Below the pieces are notes generated by a model. The model made no database searches. It was not told the DNA's origin and saw only the letters and a list, made by a program, of their open reading frames with translations. The position numbers and the translations under genes are program-made. DNA of 64,000 bases. Origin: Myxococcales bacterium. GTDB taxonomy: Bacteria > Myxococcota > Myxococcia > Myxococcales > Myxococcaceae. Location: NCBI GenBank assembly GCA_020846875.1, contig JADLDB010000002.1, positions 1 to 64,000 of the forward strand, written 5' to 3'. Shown here piece by piece: positions 17,535 through 26,800 of the stretch. Each line of letters starts with the position of its first letter. Positions within the stretch are counted from its first letter, which is position 1.

Positions 17535-18427
17535 GCGCGCCCCTGCGGCTCACCTGCGTCGCCGTCATCGCCTTGCCGGCGCTGGCGCTGGCTTCCACCG
17601 CGGCCAGTCCACGCGTCGAGCGCCAACAGACAGCAGACGACGCGCCGTGGCTGGCTGACCTCCGGGTCCGCTACGGCCTGGCGAACGTGGAGGCGCACCA
17701 CGAGGACGGCGCGATCACCCACACGCGGACGGACAGCGCGACGCTGCTCCTCACCTTCCGCTACGAGTTCGACCATCGCTTCGGCGTGGCCCTGTTCATC
17801 CCCTTCGTCGTCGGCGCGCTGCGGGAGGAAGGCGGAGCGCCCCGAGGCGTCGACGCCTTCGGCAACCTCGCCGCCGAGGCGAGCTTCAGCTTCCGGCCGA
17901 CCGACAACCTCCTCCTCGAGCCGCGCGGGCTCCTCGCGCTGCCCACCGCGCGAGGCGACGAGGCAGGCAGCCCGGGTGAGGTGGACCGCTTCCTGCTGCT
18001 GCGCGGGGCCGGCTTCTCGCAGGGCAGCCAGGAGATGGCCCTCTTCGAGGCGGGCCGGCTGGGCGGCGAGGTGGCGCTGCTGGCGCTGTGGACGCCGGGC
18101 CGCTTCCTGGTGCGCGCGTGGCTGAAGTTTGAGGCGATGTTCGACGTGCGCGGCGACCTGAAGGATCCGGCCATCGTGGAGTCGGTGGGCGGGGTGGTGA
18201 TGGGCTACGAAATGGGCCTCGGCCTTCGCGCCTCGCTGGGGCTCACCTACAACCGGCCCTGGACGTCGCACGAGCCCAGGCGCTTCGAGGCGGGCACGCT
18301 GGATCCGGCGGTGGAGTGGCGGCGGGGCCCCGCGTCCGTCGCGCTGATGGCGGTGCTGCCCATCTTCGGGAACTCGACGGTGTCGCACACCTTCGGGTTG
18401 TCGCTGAGCGGCGCGCTGCGCTTCTGA
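17531..18427 (+). CDS. Outer-membrane beta-barrel protein
   Basis: 298 residues starting with GTG inside a GTGA overlap with the preceding lipoprotein gene. A signal peptide (cleavage near ALASTA) precedes repeated amphipathic strands (LLLTFRYEFDHRFGVALFIPF, then AAEASFSFRPTDNLLLEPRG) and a C-terminal LSGALRF with the terminal Phe typical of BamA substrates. The pattern resembles the transporter-like barrels of the phenol meta-pathway family, but the substrate cannot be told. It ends two bases from the convergent Omp85-like gene. Confidence 0.75.
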   Translation: MSAPLRLTCVAVIALPALALASTAASPRVERQQTADDAPWLADLRVRYGLANVEAHHEDGAITHTRTDSATLLLTFRYEFDHRFGVALFIPFVVGALREEGGAPRGVDAFGNLAAEASFSFRPTDNLLLEPRGLLALPTARGDEAGSPGEVDRFLLLRGAGFSQGSQEMALFEAGRLGGEVALLALWTPGRFLVRAWLKFEAMFDVRGDLKDPAIVESVGGVVMGYEMGLGLRASLGLTYNRPWTSHEPRRFEAGTLDPAVEWRRGPASVALMAVLPIFGNSTVSHTFGLSLSGALRF

Positions 18428-18429
18428 AG

Positions 18430-19695
18430 TCAGAAGGCCTCACCCAGCATGAAGTACAGCCCCGTCGACTGCACGCCCCAGGCGAAGTCCACCGCGAGGT
18501 AGGCGCCGGCCTCCTTGCTCAGCAGCAGCCTCGCGCCCAGCCCTCCGCCCGGCGCCGGCGCCTCGAAGCCCGAGGTGCGGCTCGCGGTGAAGGTGGTCAG
18601 GTTGAAGAAGGCCACCGCCGCGAAGGCGCCGTCGGGCGTGACGCCGAGGCGGTACTCCACTTCGGCGTAGAGCTGCGCGGGCCCCCGGAAGCGCCCGGCG
18701 GCGTAGCCGCGCGAGCTGCGCCCCCGGAGGTCCCAGGAGTTCGCCGGCAGGTTCAAGTACGGCACCGGCCCGGCCGTCGCCCACAGGTACAGCCACGCCG
18801 CCAGCACCTGCCGCGAGCTGTTCCTCACCGGGCGGTGGTAGCCGCGCAGCTCCCCCCAAAGCTCGAACCACGTCGTCGTCGAGCCGAAGGCCTGCGGGTA
18901 CAGCCGCGCCGCCACCTGGGCGTAGAGGCCCTTCGTCGGCCGCACCTGCGCGTCGCGGCTGTCGTACATCATCGCCAGGGACGGCCCCACCGCGAGGCTG
19001 CCGGTGACGCCCACGCCGTACTCGGCCATCGGCGAGGTGCCCGTCTCTTCCCGCAGCGGGTCCTTCACGTTGGCGAACCAGTCGACGCGCAGGCCCGCCC
19101 CGAAGAACCAGTGGCCGCCGATGCGCGCCAGCGCCGTCTCGTCCAGGCGCAGGAAGCCGAACTCCAGGCGCGACCCGTCGTCCAGCGAGCTCTCGCTGCC
19201 CAGGCCGTAGGTGCGCTCGACGTTGTCCCACAGCCGCCAGTCGCCGATGAGCGCCAGGCGGTTCCGCGGCAGGTACACCTGGGAGCGCACCGCGAGGAAG
19301 AGCTGCTTGAGCGACGTGAAGGCCACCACCGCCTGCACCTGCGACTCGGTGGTGCTCGGCGCGGGCCCGGTGAGGAAGACGCCCTGCGCCGTCACCGCCG
19401 CCAGCACGCCCGTGGACGGCGAGGTGCTGATGCCCGGCAGGAGCGTCACGTACACCCGCCCCACCTTCATCGGCTCCTTCGCCTTCGCCTCGCGCTTCTG
19501 GAAGAGCACGTCGAGGGCGTCGCGCGTGAGCGGGTAGGTGTCCCCCTCGTCCGCGGCGCTCGTCACCCCGCCGTCCGGCGCCTCTTCGAGGGGCCGCGGT
19601 ACCGCCCCCGCGTCCGCCTCGCCTGCGCTGTGCGCGGCGCCCGCGGCCAGCACGAGGAGCGACACCACGACGCGCAGCGCTCCACGCCCGAGCAC
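18430..19695 (-). CDS. Omp85/BamA-like outer-membrane protein without obvious POTRA domains
   Basis: 421 residues. A signal peptide (about 1-24) and a short acidic linker precede a barrel. SRDAQVRPTKGLYAQV and the GRSSRGYAAGRFRG segment match the bacterial surface antigen (D15) pattern, the latter corresponding to the conserved loop-6 RG(Y/F) motif. The first 70 residues are too short for the usual POTRA array. This resembles the short Omp85 proteins linked to patatin-like or metallophosphoesterase functions rather than BamA itself. The GTG start is inferred from the signal peptide. Confidence 0.8.
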   Translation of the reverse strand: MLGRGALRVVVSLLVLAAGAAHSAGEADAGAVPRPLEEAPDGGVTSAADEGDTYPLTRDALDVLFQKREAKAKEPMKVGRVYVTLLPGISTSPSTGVLAAVTAQGVFLTGPAPSTTESQVQAVVAFTSLKQLFLAVRSQVYLPRNRLALIGDWRLWDNVERTYGLGSESSLDDGSRLEFGFLRLDETALARIGGHWFFGAGLRVDWFANVKDPLREETGTSPMAEYGVGVTGSLAVGPSLAMMYDSRDAQVRPTKGLYAQVAARLYPQAFGSTTTWFELWGELRGYHRPVRNSSRQVLAAWLYLWATAGPVPYLNLPANSWDLRGRSSRGYAAGRFRGPAQLYAEVEYRLGVTPDGAFAAVAFFNLTTFTASRTSGFEAPAPGGGLGARLLLSKEAGAYLAVDFAWGVQSTGLYFMLGEAF

Positions 19696-19816
19696 ACGGG
19701 CACCTTACCGTCCCTCTCCCCACAGGCGAGAAGGACGTTATCGCGCAGGCCTTTCCGGGCACCCCCCACCGACGCAGATTATGCAGTCGACCAGCGACCG
19801 GTCCCTGAAGGCGCCG

Positions 19817-19832
19817 TGGCACATCGGTTGCT
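19817..19832 (+). promoter_or_regulatory. Sigma-54 (-24/-12) promoter upstream of the EF-G-like gene
   Basis: The sequence TGGCAC, five bases, TTGCT matches the RpoN consensus TGGCACG-N4-TTGCW at every invariant position. It lies 42 bases before the ATG at 19875 and points at it. A transcript would start near 19843, leaving a leader of about 30 bases that contains the ribosome site CGAGGGAG. An enhancer-binding protein would be required; no obvious paired repeat is seen upstream. Confidence 0.7.
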
Positions 19833-19874
19833 CGATGTCGGTGGAAGACAGCCACGCACTCCGAGGGAGTCCAC

Positions 19875-21926
19875 ATGAACAAGGCCGCGAGTTTCCGCCC
19901 GGAGGACCTTCGCAACGTCGTGCTTCTCGGTCACGGTGGCACGGGGAAGACGACGCTGGCCGAGGCGATGCTGCACCGCTGCGGGGCGATCTCCCGCATG
20001 GGCTCGGTGACGGAAGGCAACACCACCGGCGACTTCGAGCCCGAGGCGAAGGAGCACCAGCACTCCACCAACTCGTCGATCCTCTTCGCCACGCACGAGC
20101 GCCGCGAGGTGAACGTCATCGACACCCCCGGCCACCCCGAGTTCGTCGGCTACGCACTGGCCGCGCTGCCCGCGGTGGAGACGGCGATCATCGTCGTCAG
20201 CGCCAGCACCGGCGTCGAGTTCAACACCCGCCGCCTCTTCCACGCCGCCGGGGAAGCGGGCCTGGCCCGGATGATCGTGGTGAACAAGCTGGACGCGGTG
20301 TCGCCCGCGGTGCTGCGCGGCCGGGTGGACGAGTTGAAGGAGGCGTTCGGCGCCCGGCTGCACTGCATCAACCTGCCCACCCGCGGCGGGAAGGACGTCA
20401 TCGACTGCTTCGACCAGGAGGCGGGCCAGGCGGACTTCCTGTCGGTGAAGGACGTGCACCGCGAGCTGCTCGAGTCCACCGTCGAGGCGGACGACGCCAA
20501 GCTGGAGAAGTACCTCGCGGGCGAGAAGCTGGACCTCAAGGAGCTGCGCGCCACCTTCGTCAAGGCGATGGCCCAGGGCCAGGTGGTGCCCGTCCTCTTC
20601 ACCAGCGCGCGCGACGAGGTGGGCGTGGACGACCTGCTCCACATCCTGGTGGAGGAGGCGCCCAGCCCGGTGAACGGCAAGAGGCGCCGCTTGCTGAAGG
20701 ACGGCGAGCTCACCGAGGTGGCCTGCGACGCCGGCGCGCCCTTCCTCGCCCACGTCTTCAAGGTGACCAACGATCCTGGCCTCGGCCAGTTGGCCATGCT
20801 GCGCGTGCTCCAGGGCAAGCTGGACGGCGACACCACCTTCGTCGCCGGCGCGGACAAGAAGGTGCGCAAGGCCGGCCACGTGCTGAAGGTAGAGGGCCGC
20901 GACCACCCCGAGCTCGACGCGGTGGCGTACGCGGGGGACCTGGTGGCGCTGGCCCGGGTGGAGGACCTCCACGTCGACCAGGTGCTGCACGACCCGGCAG
21001 CGGGGAACGGCTTTGGGGCGGTGCCGGTCGCCTACCCGGCGCCCATGCTGTCGCTGGCGGTGGAGTCGAAGAACCGCGGCGACGACGTGAAGCTGTCCCA
21101 GTCGCTCTCGCGCCTCGCCGAGGAGGATCCGACCTTCAAGTTCACCCACGATCCCCTCACCCACGAGCTGGTGCTGTCCGGGGTGGGCGACGTGCACCTG
21201 AAGATCCTGCTGGAGCGGCTGAAGAACCGCTTCAAGCTGGAGGTGAGCGCCAAGGCGCCGACGGTGCCGTACCGCGAGACCATCGCCCAGAAGGCGGAAG
21301 GCCACTACCGGCACAAGAAGCAGACCGGCGGGGCGGGCCAGTTCGCCGAGGTGTACCTGCGCATCGAGCCGTTGCCGCGGGGCGGCGGCTTCGAGTTCAA
21401 GAGCGAGGTGTTCGGCGGCACCATCCCCACCCAGTTCATCCCCGCGGTGGAGAAGGGCGTGCACGACGCGCTGGAGGCGGGCACCCTGGCGGGCTTCCCG
21501 GTCCACGACGTGCGGGTGGTGGTGACCGACGGCAAGCACCACCCGGTGGACTCGAAGGACATCGCCTTCCGCACCGCGGGCAAGTTCGCCGTGCGCGACG
21601 CGATCGCCAAGGCGCGGCCCGCGCTGCTGGAGCCGGTGGTGAACCTGGAGGTGTCGGTGCCCGAGCAGTTCCTGGGCGCCATCACCGGCGACTTGAAGCA
21701 CGTGCGCGGGCGGGTGATGGGCGTGGAGACGCTGCCCGGCGGCTACGCCCTGGTGCGCGCCCAGGCCCCGCTGGCGGAGCTGGGCAGCTACGGCGGACAG
21801 TTGCGCGGCTCCACCGGGGGCACCGGCAGCTTCGTGATGGAGCTGTCGCACTACGAGCCGGTGCCGCCGTCGCAGCAGCAGCAGCTCGTCGAGGCGCGCC
21901 CGGCCCGGAAGGCCGAGGCGGAATAG
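19875..21926 (+). CDS. Elongation factor G-like GTPase (EF-G2 type)
   Basis: 683 residues with the full EF-G domain order. The G domain has the P-loop GHGGTGKTTL, DTPGHPEF and NKLD; domain II and domains III-V follow. The G1 box is not the AHIDAGKTT of the housekeeping EF-G but the variant found in EF-G-like EF-G2 proteins, so this is probably a second copy with a specialised or stress role rather than the main translocase. The lack of neighbouring rpsL, rpsG or tuf genes agrees. A sigma-54 promoter lies upstream and a small gene follows after 50 bases. Confidence 0.9.
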   Translation: MNKAASFRPEDLRNVVLLGHGGTGKTTLAEAMLHRCGAISRMGSVTEGNTTGDFEPEAKEHQHSTNSSILFATHERREVNVIDTPGHPEFVGYALAALPAVETAIIVVSASTGVEFNTRRLFHAAGEAGLARMIVVNKLDAVSPAVLRGRVDELKEAFGARLHCINLPTRGGKDVIDCFDQEAGQADFLSVKDVHRELLESTVEADDAKLEKYLAGEKLDLKELRATFVKAMAQGQVVPVLFTSARDEVGVDDLLHILVEEAPSPVNGKRRRLLKDGELTEVACDAGAPFLAHVFKVTNDPGLGQLAMLRVLQGKLDGDTTFVAGADKKVRKAGHVLKVEGRDHPELDAVAYAGDLVALARVEDLHVDQVLHDPAAGNGFGAVPVAYPAPMLSLAVESKNRGDDVKLSQSLSRLAEEDPTFKFTHDPLTHELVLSGVGDVHLKILLERLKNRFKLEVSAKAPTVPYRETIAQKAEGHYRHKKQTGGAGQFAEVYLRIEPLPRGGGFEFKSEVFGGTIPTQFIPAVEKGVHDALEAGTLAGFPVHDVRVVVTDGKHHPVDSKDIAFRTAGKFAVRDAIAKARPALLEPVVNLEVSVPEQFLGAITGDLKHVRGRVMGVETLPGGYALVRAQAPLAELGSYGGQLRGSTGGTGSFVMELSHYEPVPPSQQQQLVEARPARKAEAE

Positions 21927-21976
21927 GGGAGGACGTTTTCGGACGACACCCGCATCAGCCGAAGGAGGACACGGAC

Positions 21977-22294
21977 ATGGACGACACCACCAGACGACTG
22001 GCGAAGGTGCTGGGCGCGAGCGGCGTCGAGAGCCTGGGCAACGACGTGCGCTTCGCCGTGGACAGCACCGACGGCGCGCGGCTCAAGGTGAACATCGAGG
22101 GCACTCAGCAGCGCTTCATGGCCGTGCTGCTCGACGCGAAGGGCGTGGTCCGCGCGGACCTGGACGTGGCGCCCATTCAGAAGGTGACGGAAGACGCGGC
22201 CTTCCCCGGGCGAGTCACGCTGCACGTGGCCGGGTTGCTGATCCAGCTCGACTCGAGGCCGACGCTGGCGGTGGAGCTCCTGTCCGCGAAGTAG
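21977..22294 (+). CDS. Small conserved-looking cytoplasmic protein
   Basis: 105 residues, no signal peptide, with a perfect ribosome site (AAGGAGG) ahead of the ATG. The sequence alternates strand-like segments (RLKVNIEGTQQRFMAVLLDAK, then RVTLHVAGLLIQLDS), suggesting a small beta fold. No family is recognised. Its position 50 bases after the EF-G-like gene suggests co-transcription from the sigma-54 promoter. Confidence 0.6.
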   Translation: MDDTTRRLAKVLGASGVESLGNDVRFAVDSTDGARLKVNIEGTQQRFMAVLLDAKGVVRADLDVAPIQKVTEDAAFPGRVTLHVAGLLIQLDSRPTLAVELLSAK

Positions 22295-22378
22295 GCAGGC
22301 CTGAGAGGCTCGCCCGGCGGCCGCGGTGAGCGGGAACCCCCACCTGTGCCATGCTGTCACCTCGTCCCGGGAGGCAGC

Positions 22379-23722
22379 ATGCGAAGCCTCGTCCTCGCCG
22401 TCGTGCTGGCGTCCTGCCGGGCCTCCCCGGTGGAAGAAGCCCCCGAGGAAGGCGCCTTCGCCCACGCTGGCTCCCTCGACGCCGGCGTCTCGGACGACGT
22501 CGCGGCCCAGGCTGCGGCGGCTCCTCCCCCACCTCCGCCGCCCGCGGAGCCGCCGGGTCCTCCGCCCGAGGTGCTGTCTGCGGCGCCCTGGCGGCTCGAG
22601 GTGCGCTCGTCAGACGCCAAGCTCCGCGTCACCACCACCCAGGTCGCGCTGTCCACCGGGCTGGTCTCGGAGACGACGGAGCGGGCCAGGCTGCAGCTCC
22701 CCCCGGGCACCAACGCGCTCGGCCTCCTCGACCAGACGCGGGCCGGGAAACCGCCGACGAAGGCGAACCTGGGCATCACCGCGCGGAAGGAGTCGAGCAC
22801 GAAGCAGTGCCCCGAGACGCCCGCGTGGCTCAAAGCCGAGCTCGATCGCACCGCGCGCGCCTGGCTCACCTTCCTCGCGGCCCCCGGGCCGCTCTCAGGC
22901 CGGCCGAAGGGCCTGTATTGCCCGGACTGCGGCTCGCTGAACGCCAGCCTCTGTGCCACCCTCCCCGAGGGCACCCAGTGGTGCCGCGCCTGGACCGGCG
23001 CGCTTGCCTTTGGCTTCATGACGGGTGAAGGGCACCCGCCGCCTGTACCCACCGAGCGCGAGCTGGAGGAGCGGCGGCTCGAGGCCGAGCTGTACTCCGC
23101 GCTGGGTGACGCGATGGACTACGCCCGCGCCGACTGCTTCGACCGGCGAGCGGTGATGACCCGCGCGAAGTGGAAGGCGTACTTCACCTTCCGCCGCGAC
23201 TACGCGCGCGCGCTCCAGGAGCTGGCGACGAGGGACGACGTCTACGCGGCAGCCAGGCCGGACGAGCGGGACGTTCTCGGGTACGGCGACGCGCTGCTGC
23301 TTCGACGGGTGCTGCAGCGGACCCCGAAGCTGCAGAAGCTGGCCAGCACAGCGGTGGAAGCGGCGCGCCGCCGAGCCCGGCTCGAGGCGAAAGAGGTGAC
23401 CGAGCTCTCGAAGTGGGATCACTTCTTCTGCGAGGACCGCAACCGGCAGCTCACGAAGTGGGCGTGCACCGCGGAGGGCATGGAGGCGCTCGAGCGCGCC
23501 CGGTGCGAGCAGTTTCACCCGGGCTGGGGCCTGAGCAGCAGCCTGGAGGCCCACGAGCTCCTGCGCCTGCCTTCGCGCTTCGGAGCGGACGCGGTGGCGC
23601 TGGTCCGCGAACTGGAGCCGGACTTCCTCGCGATGATGGAGCGCTGGTCGGGCTGCGGCTGCGCGCCGCGGCTCGATCAACGCCGCAGGTGCGCGCCCGC
23701 GTCGACCCCGCTCGACCCCTGA
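22379..23722 (+). CDS. Lipoprotein of unknown function, Cys-containing
   Basis: 447 residues from ATG 22379 (ribosome site GGGAGG). A short lipoprotein signal, MRSLVLAVVLASC, is followed by an Ala/Pro-rich linker with a run of seven Pro. The remainder is charged and helical with scattered Cys (LYCPDCGSLNASLCAT, and a final GCGCAP). No known domain is visible. The GCGC near the C-terminus is not followed by a hydrophobic segment, so it is not a sorting signal. Confidence 0.65.
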   Translation: MRSLVLAVVLASCRASPVEEAPEEGAFAHAGSLDAGVSDDVAAQAAAAPPPPPPPAEPPGPPPEVLSAAPWRLEVRSSDAKLRVTTTQVALSTGLVSETTERARLQLPPGTNALGLLDQTRAGKPPTKANLGITARKESSTKQCPETPAWLKAELDRTARAWLTFLAAPGPLSGRPKGLYCPDCGSLNASLCATLPEGTQWCRAWTGALAFGFMTGEGHPPPVPTERELEERRLEAELYSALGDAMDYARADCFDRRAVMTRAKWKAYFTFRRDYARALQELATRDDVYAAARPDERDVLGYGDALLLRRVLQRTPKLQKLASTAVEAARRRARLEAKEVTELSKWDHFFCEDRNRQLTKWACTAEGMEALERARCEQFHPGWGLSSSLEAHELLRLPSRFGADAVALVRELEPDFLAMMERWSGCGCAPRLDQRRRCAPASTPLDP

Positions 23723-23836
23723 GGTGCCGTCGCCAAGGAGGCGCGCAAGCCGGCCTCGCCGCGCCGGAGCCGCTCGGCTATATCGCTCGCACGTCACGGA
23801 CCGGCCGGCCGTCCCTCCTTCACGTCGGAACTCCTC

Positions 23837-26800
23837 ATGCTTCGCTCCTCCGCTGCCCTCCTCGCGCTCGCGCTCGCGATGTCCGCCCACGCCGCTGCGC
23901 CCGACGACTTCTCTCGCTTCGACGCCTGGGCCGCCCGCTACCGCGCCGCGCCAGTCAATGAGCGAGCGGCGCTGGAAGCCGAAGGCCGGGCGCTGGCCAC
24001 CGCCCGCCGGACGGCCCTGGCCGCGCTGATGTTGAAGGACCCGCCCGCCGCCCTGCGCGTGGTGCGCGCCTCTTCCGAGCTGCCCGCCTCGGTGGCCGCG
24101 CTGATGGAAGCGCCCCTGGACGGCGCCGCCCGCTACGACGTCCTCTGCCGCTACGGCGAGCCGCTCTCCCGGGAATTGGTGCTGGGCGAGGCGCGCTTCC
24201 GCGTCGCCCCCGTGGGCGACCTGGCCGACCTCTCGCACGAGGTGGTGCGGGTGAAGGGCTGGGCGGTCGAGAAGGCCGCCGTCCTCACCCACGCGAGGGC
24301 CGGCAAGCCCAGGAGCAACCTGCCCCAGCCCTCGGGGTGGACGGTGGGCAACAAGAAGGTCCTCTACATCCGCGTCGACTTCTCCGACGACCCGGGCGAG
24401 CCCCTGAGCGTCTCCAACGCGCAGAGCGTCCTCGCCCAGTTGGACGCCTTCCTGCGCGCCGCCAGCTTCAACCAGACGTCCGTCACCGGCACCGTCACCA
24501 CCAGCGTGGTGCGCGTGCCCGGCACCAAGGCCTCCTACGGCAACAGCAACGCCACCAGCCAGTTGCTGTCCGACGCGCGCGCCGCGGCGAGGGCCGCCGG
24601 CTTCGACACCGCCAACTACGATCTCGACGTGGTGGCCTTCCGCCGCATCAGCGCCTGGGGCTGGGCCGGCCTGGGCTACGTGGGCAGCAAGGGGACGTGG
24701 ATCAACGGCAGCTACTCCATCGGCGTACTGGCCCACGAGGTCGGCCACAACCTGGGGCTGTCCCACGCCAACTTCTGGCAGGCCTCCGGTGACACCATCA
24801 TCGGCGCGGGCGCCAGCCAGGAGTACGGCAACCCCTTCGACATCATGGGCAGCGGGGACGATCACTACAACGCCTGGTACAAGAAGAACCTCGACTGGTT
24901 CGGCGCGGGTGGGTGGGCCACCGTCACCGCCTCGGGCAGCTACCGGCTGTACGACCTGCAGCAGCCCGCGCTGTCCAACCTCCAGGGCCTCAAGGTGCCC
25001 ATCGGCGCGGCGAAGGACTACTGGGTGGAGTACCGGCCGTCGCTCAACCAGCGCAGCGCGCTCATCTTCTGGGGCTACCCCTCGCCGCGCAGCTCGGACC
25101 TGCTGGACATGACGCCGTGGACGACGACGGCCTCCGACGCGCCGCTGGCCATCGGCCTCACCTTCTCGGACCTCGGCGCCTCGGTGCACATCACCCCGGT
25201 GGGCACCGCCGCCACCATCCCGCCCAGCCTCGACGTCGTCGTCAACCGCGGGGACTTCTCGATGAACCAGGCGCCCACCGTCACCTTGATGGCGTCAGCC
25301 ACTCAGGTGAACCCCGGCCAGTCCGTCACCTTCACCGCCGCCGCGACCGATCCTGACGGCGATCCGCTGGCCTACTACTGGGACTTCGGCGACTCGACGC
25401 CGTCCACCAACCAGAACACCCAGGCCAGGAGCTTCTCCAGCGCGCGCGACGTGGTGGCCCAGGTGACGGTGAGCGACATGAAGGGCCACGCGGTGCTGGC
25501 CTCGGTGGTGGTGCGGGTGGGCAATCCCACCACGGCCCGCATCACCGGCCGCGTCACCGACAACGGCGCCGGCGTGGGCGGCGTGCGCGTCATCGGCGCC
25601 ACCTCGAGCGGCGGCAGCCGGCACACCTTCACCAACTCCGACGGCACCTACACCCTGGCGGGCGCCACGCCGGGGAGCTACACGATGTCGGCGCTCAAGG
25701 CGGAGTACACGCTGTCGCCCACCTTCTCCAACCCGGTGATGGTGCCGGCCGGCGGGGTGGCGAACATCGACTTCTCCGCCTCGCGCATCGTCTTCGGCAT
25801 CTTCGGGCGCGTGTCCAGCCTGGGCACCGGCGTGCCGGGCATCACCGTCGCCGCCGGCAGCTACACCGGTGTCACCAACGCGTCCGGCGACTTCGCGCTC
25901 CCCGTGCCCAACGGCACGTACACCGTCACCGCCACCGGCCAGCCCGGGCAGTCCTTCCGACCCACCGGGTGGATGAACCCGGTGCAGGTGAACAACGCGC
26001 CCGTCACCGGCCGCAACTTCGCCGAGGAGGTGGTGCCGGTGTCCGGCGTCGTCAACGGGCTGGCCGGCCCGCACACCATCACCGACGGCACCCGCACCGT
26101 GCAGACGACCAACGCCGGGGGCCTGTGGGCCTTCACCTTCCCGCGCGTCCCTCCCGGCACGTACAACCTGGTGGCGACCGCGCCGGGGCAGCTCATCACC
26201 CCCGCCTTCACCAACCCGGTGACGGTGGGCGGCACCGCGGTGACGGGCCTCACCTTCACCTCGGTGGCGGGGACCGGCTACCTGGTGCTGGGGCGGGTGG
26301 ACGAGGCGGGCGTGGGGCTGACCAGCACCCTGGTGGAGGCGCGCGACGGCGCCAGCGCCGTGGTGGCCAGCGGCACCACCGACGGCACCGGCCGCTACGC
26401 GCTCATCAACCTGCCCGACGGCGCGTACACCGTGTCGCCCAACAAGTCGGGCTACACCTTCTCTCCCGTGTCGCGCGCCGTCACCCTCGCGGGAGCCGAC
26501 GTACCCGGCCAGGACTTCGGGGTGCTGGGCGCCAACGCCCCTCCGGTGATCGCCATCCCCCCCACCGCCACGCCCTTCCCGGTGACGGGCACCACCGCCG
26601 ATCTCTTCGTGCTGGGAGACGACCCGGCCCCCGGCACCGAAGGCGACCTCCTCTACACCTGGACCCAGTTGTTCGGGCCCGCGCCGGCCAGCTTCAGCCG
26701 CAACGCCGCCAACGGGGCGAAGAACACCACCGTCACCTTCCCGCGCGCCGGCAGCTACGGCTTCCGCGTCGAGGTGAAGGATCCAGGCAACCTCACCGCC

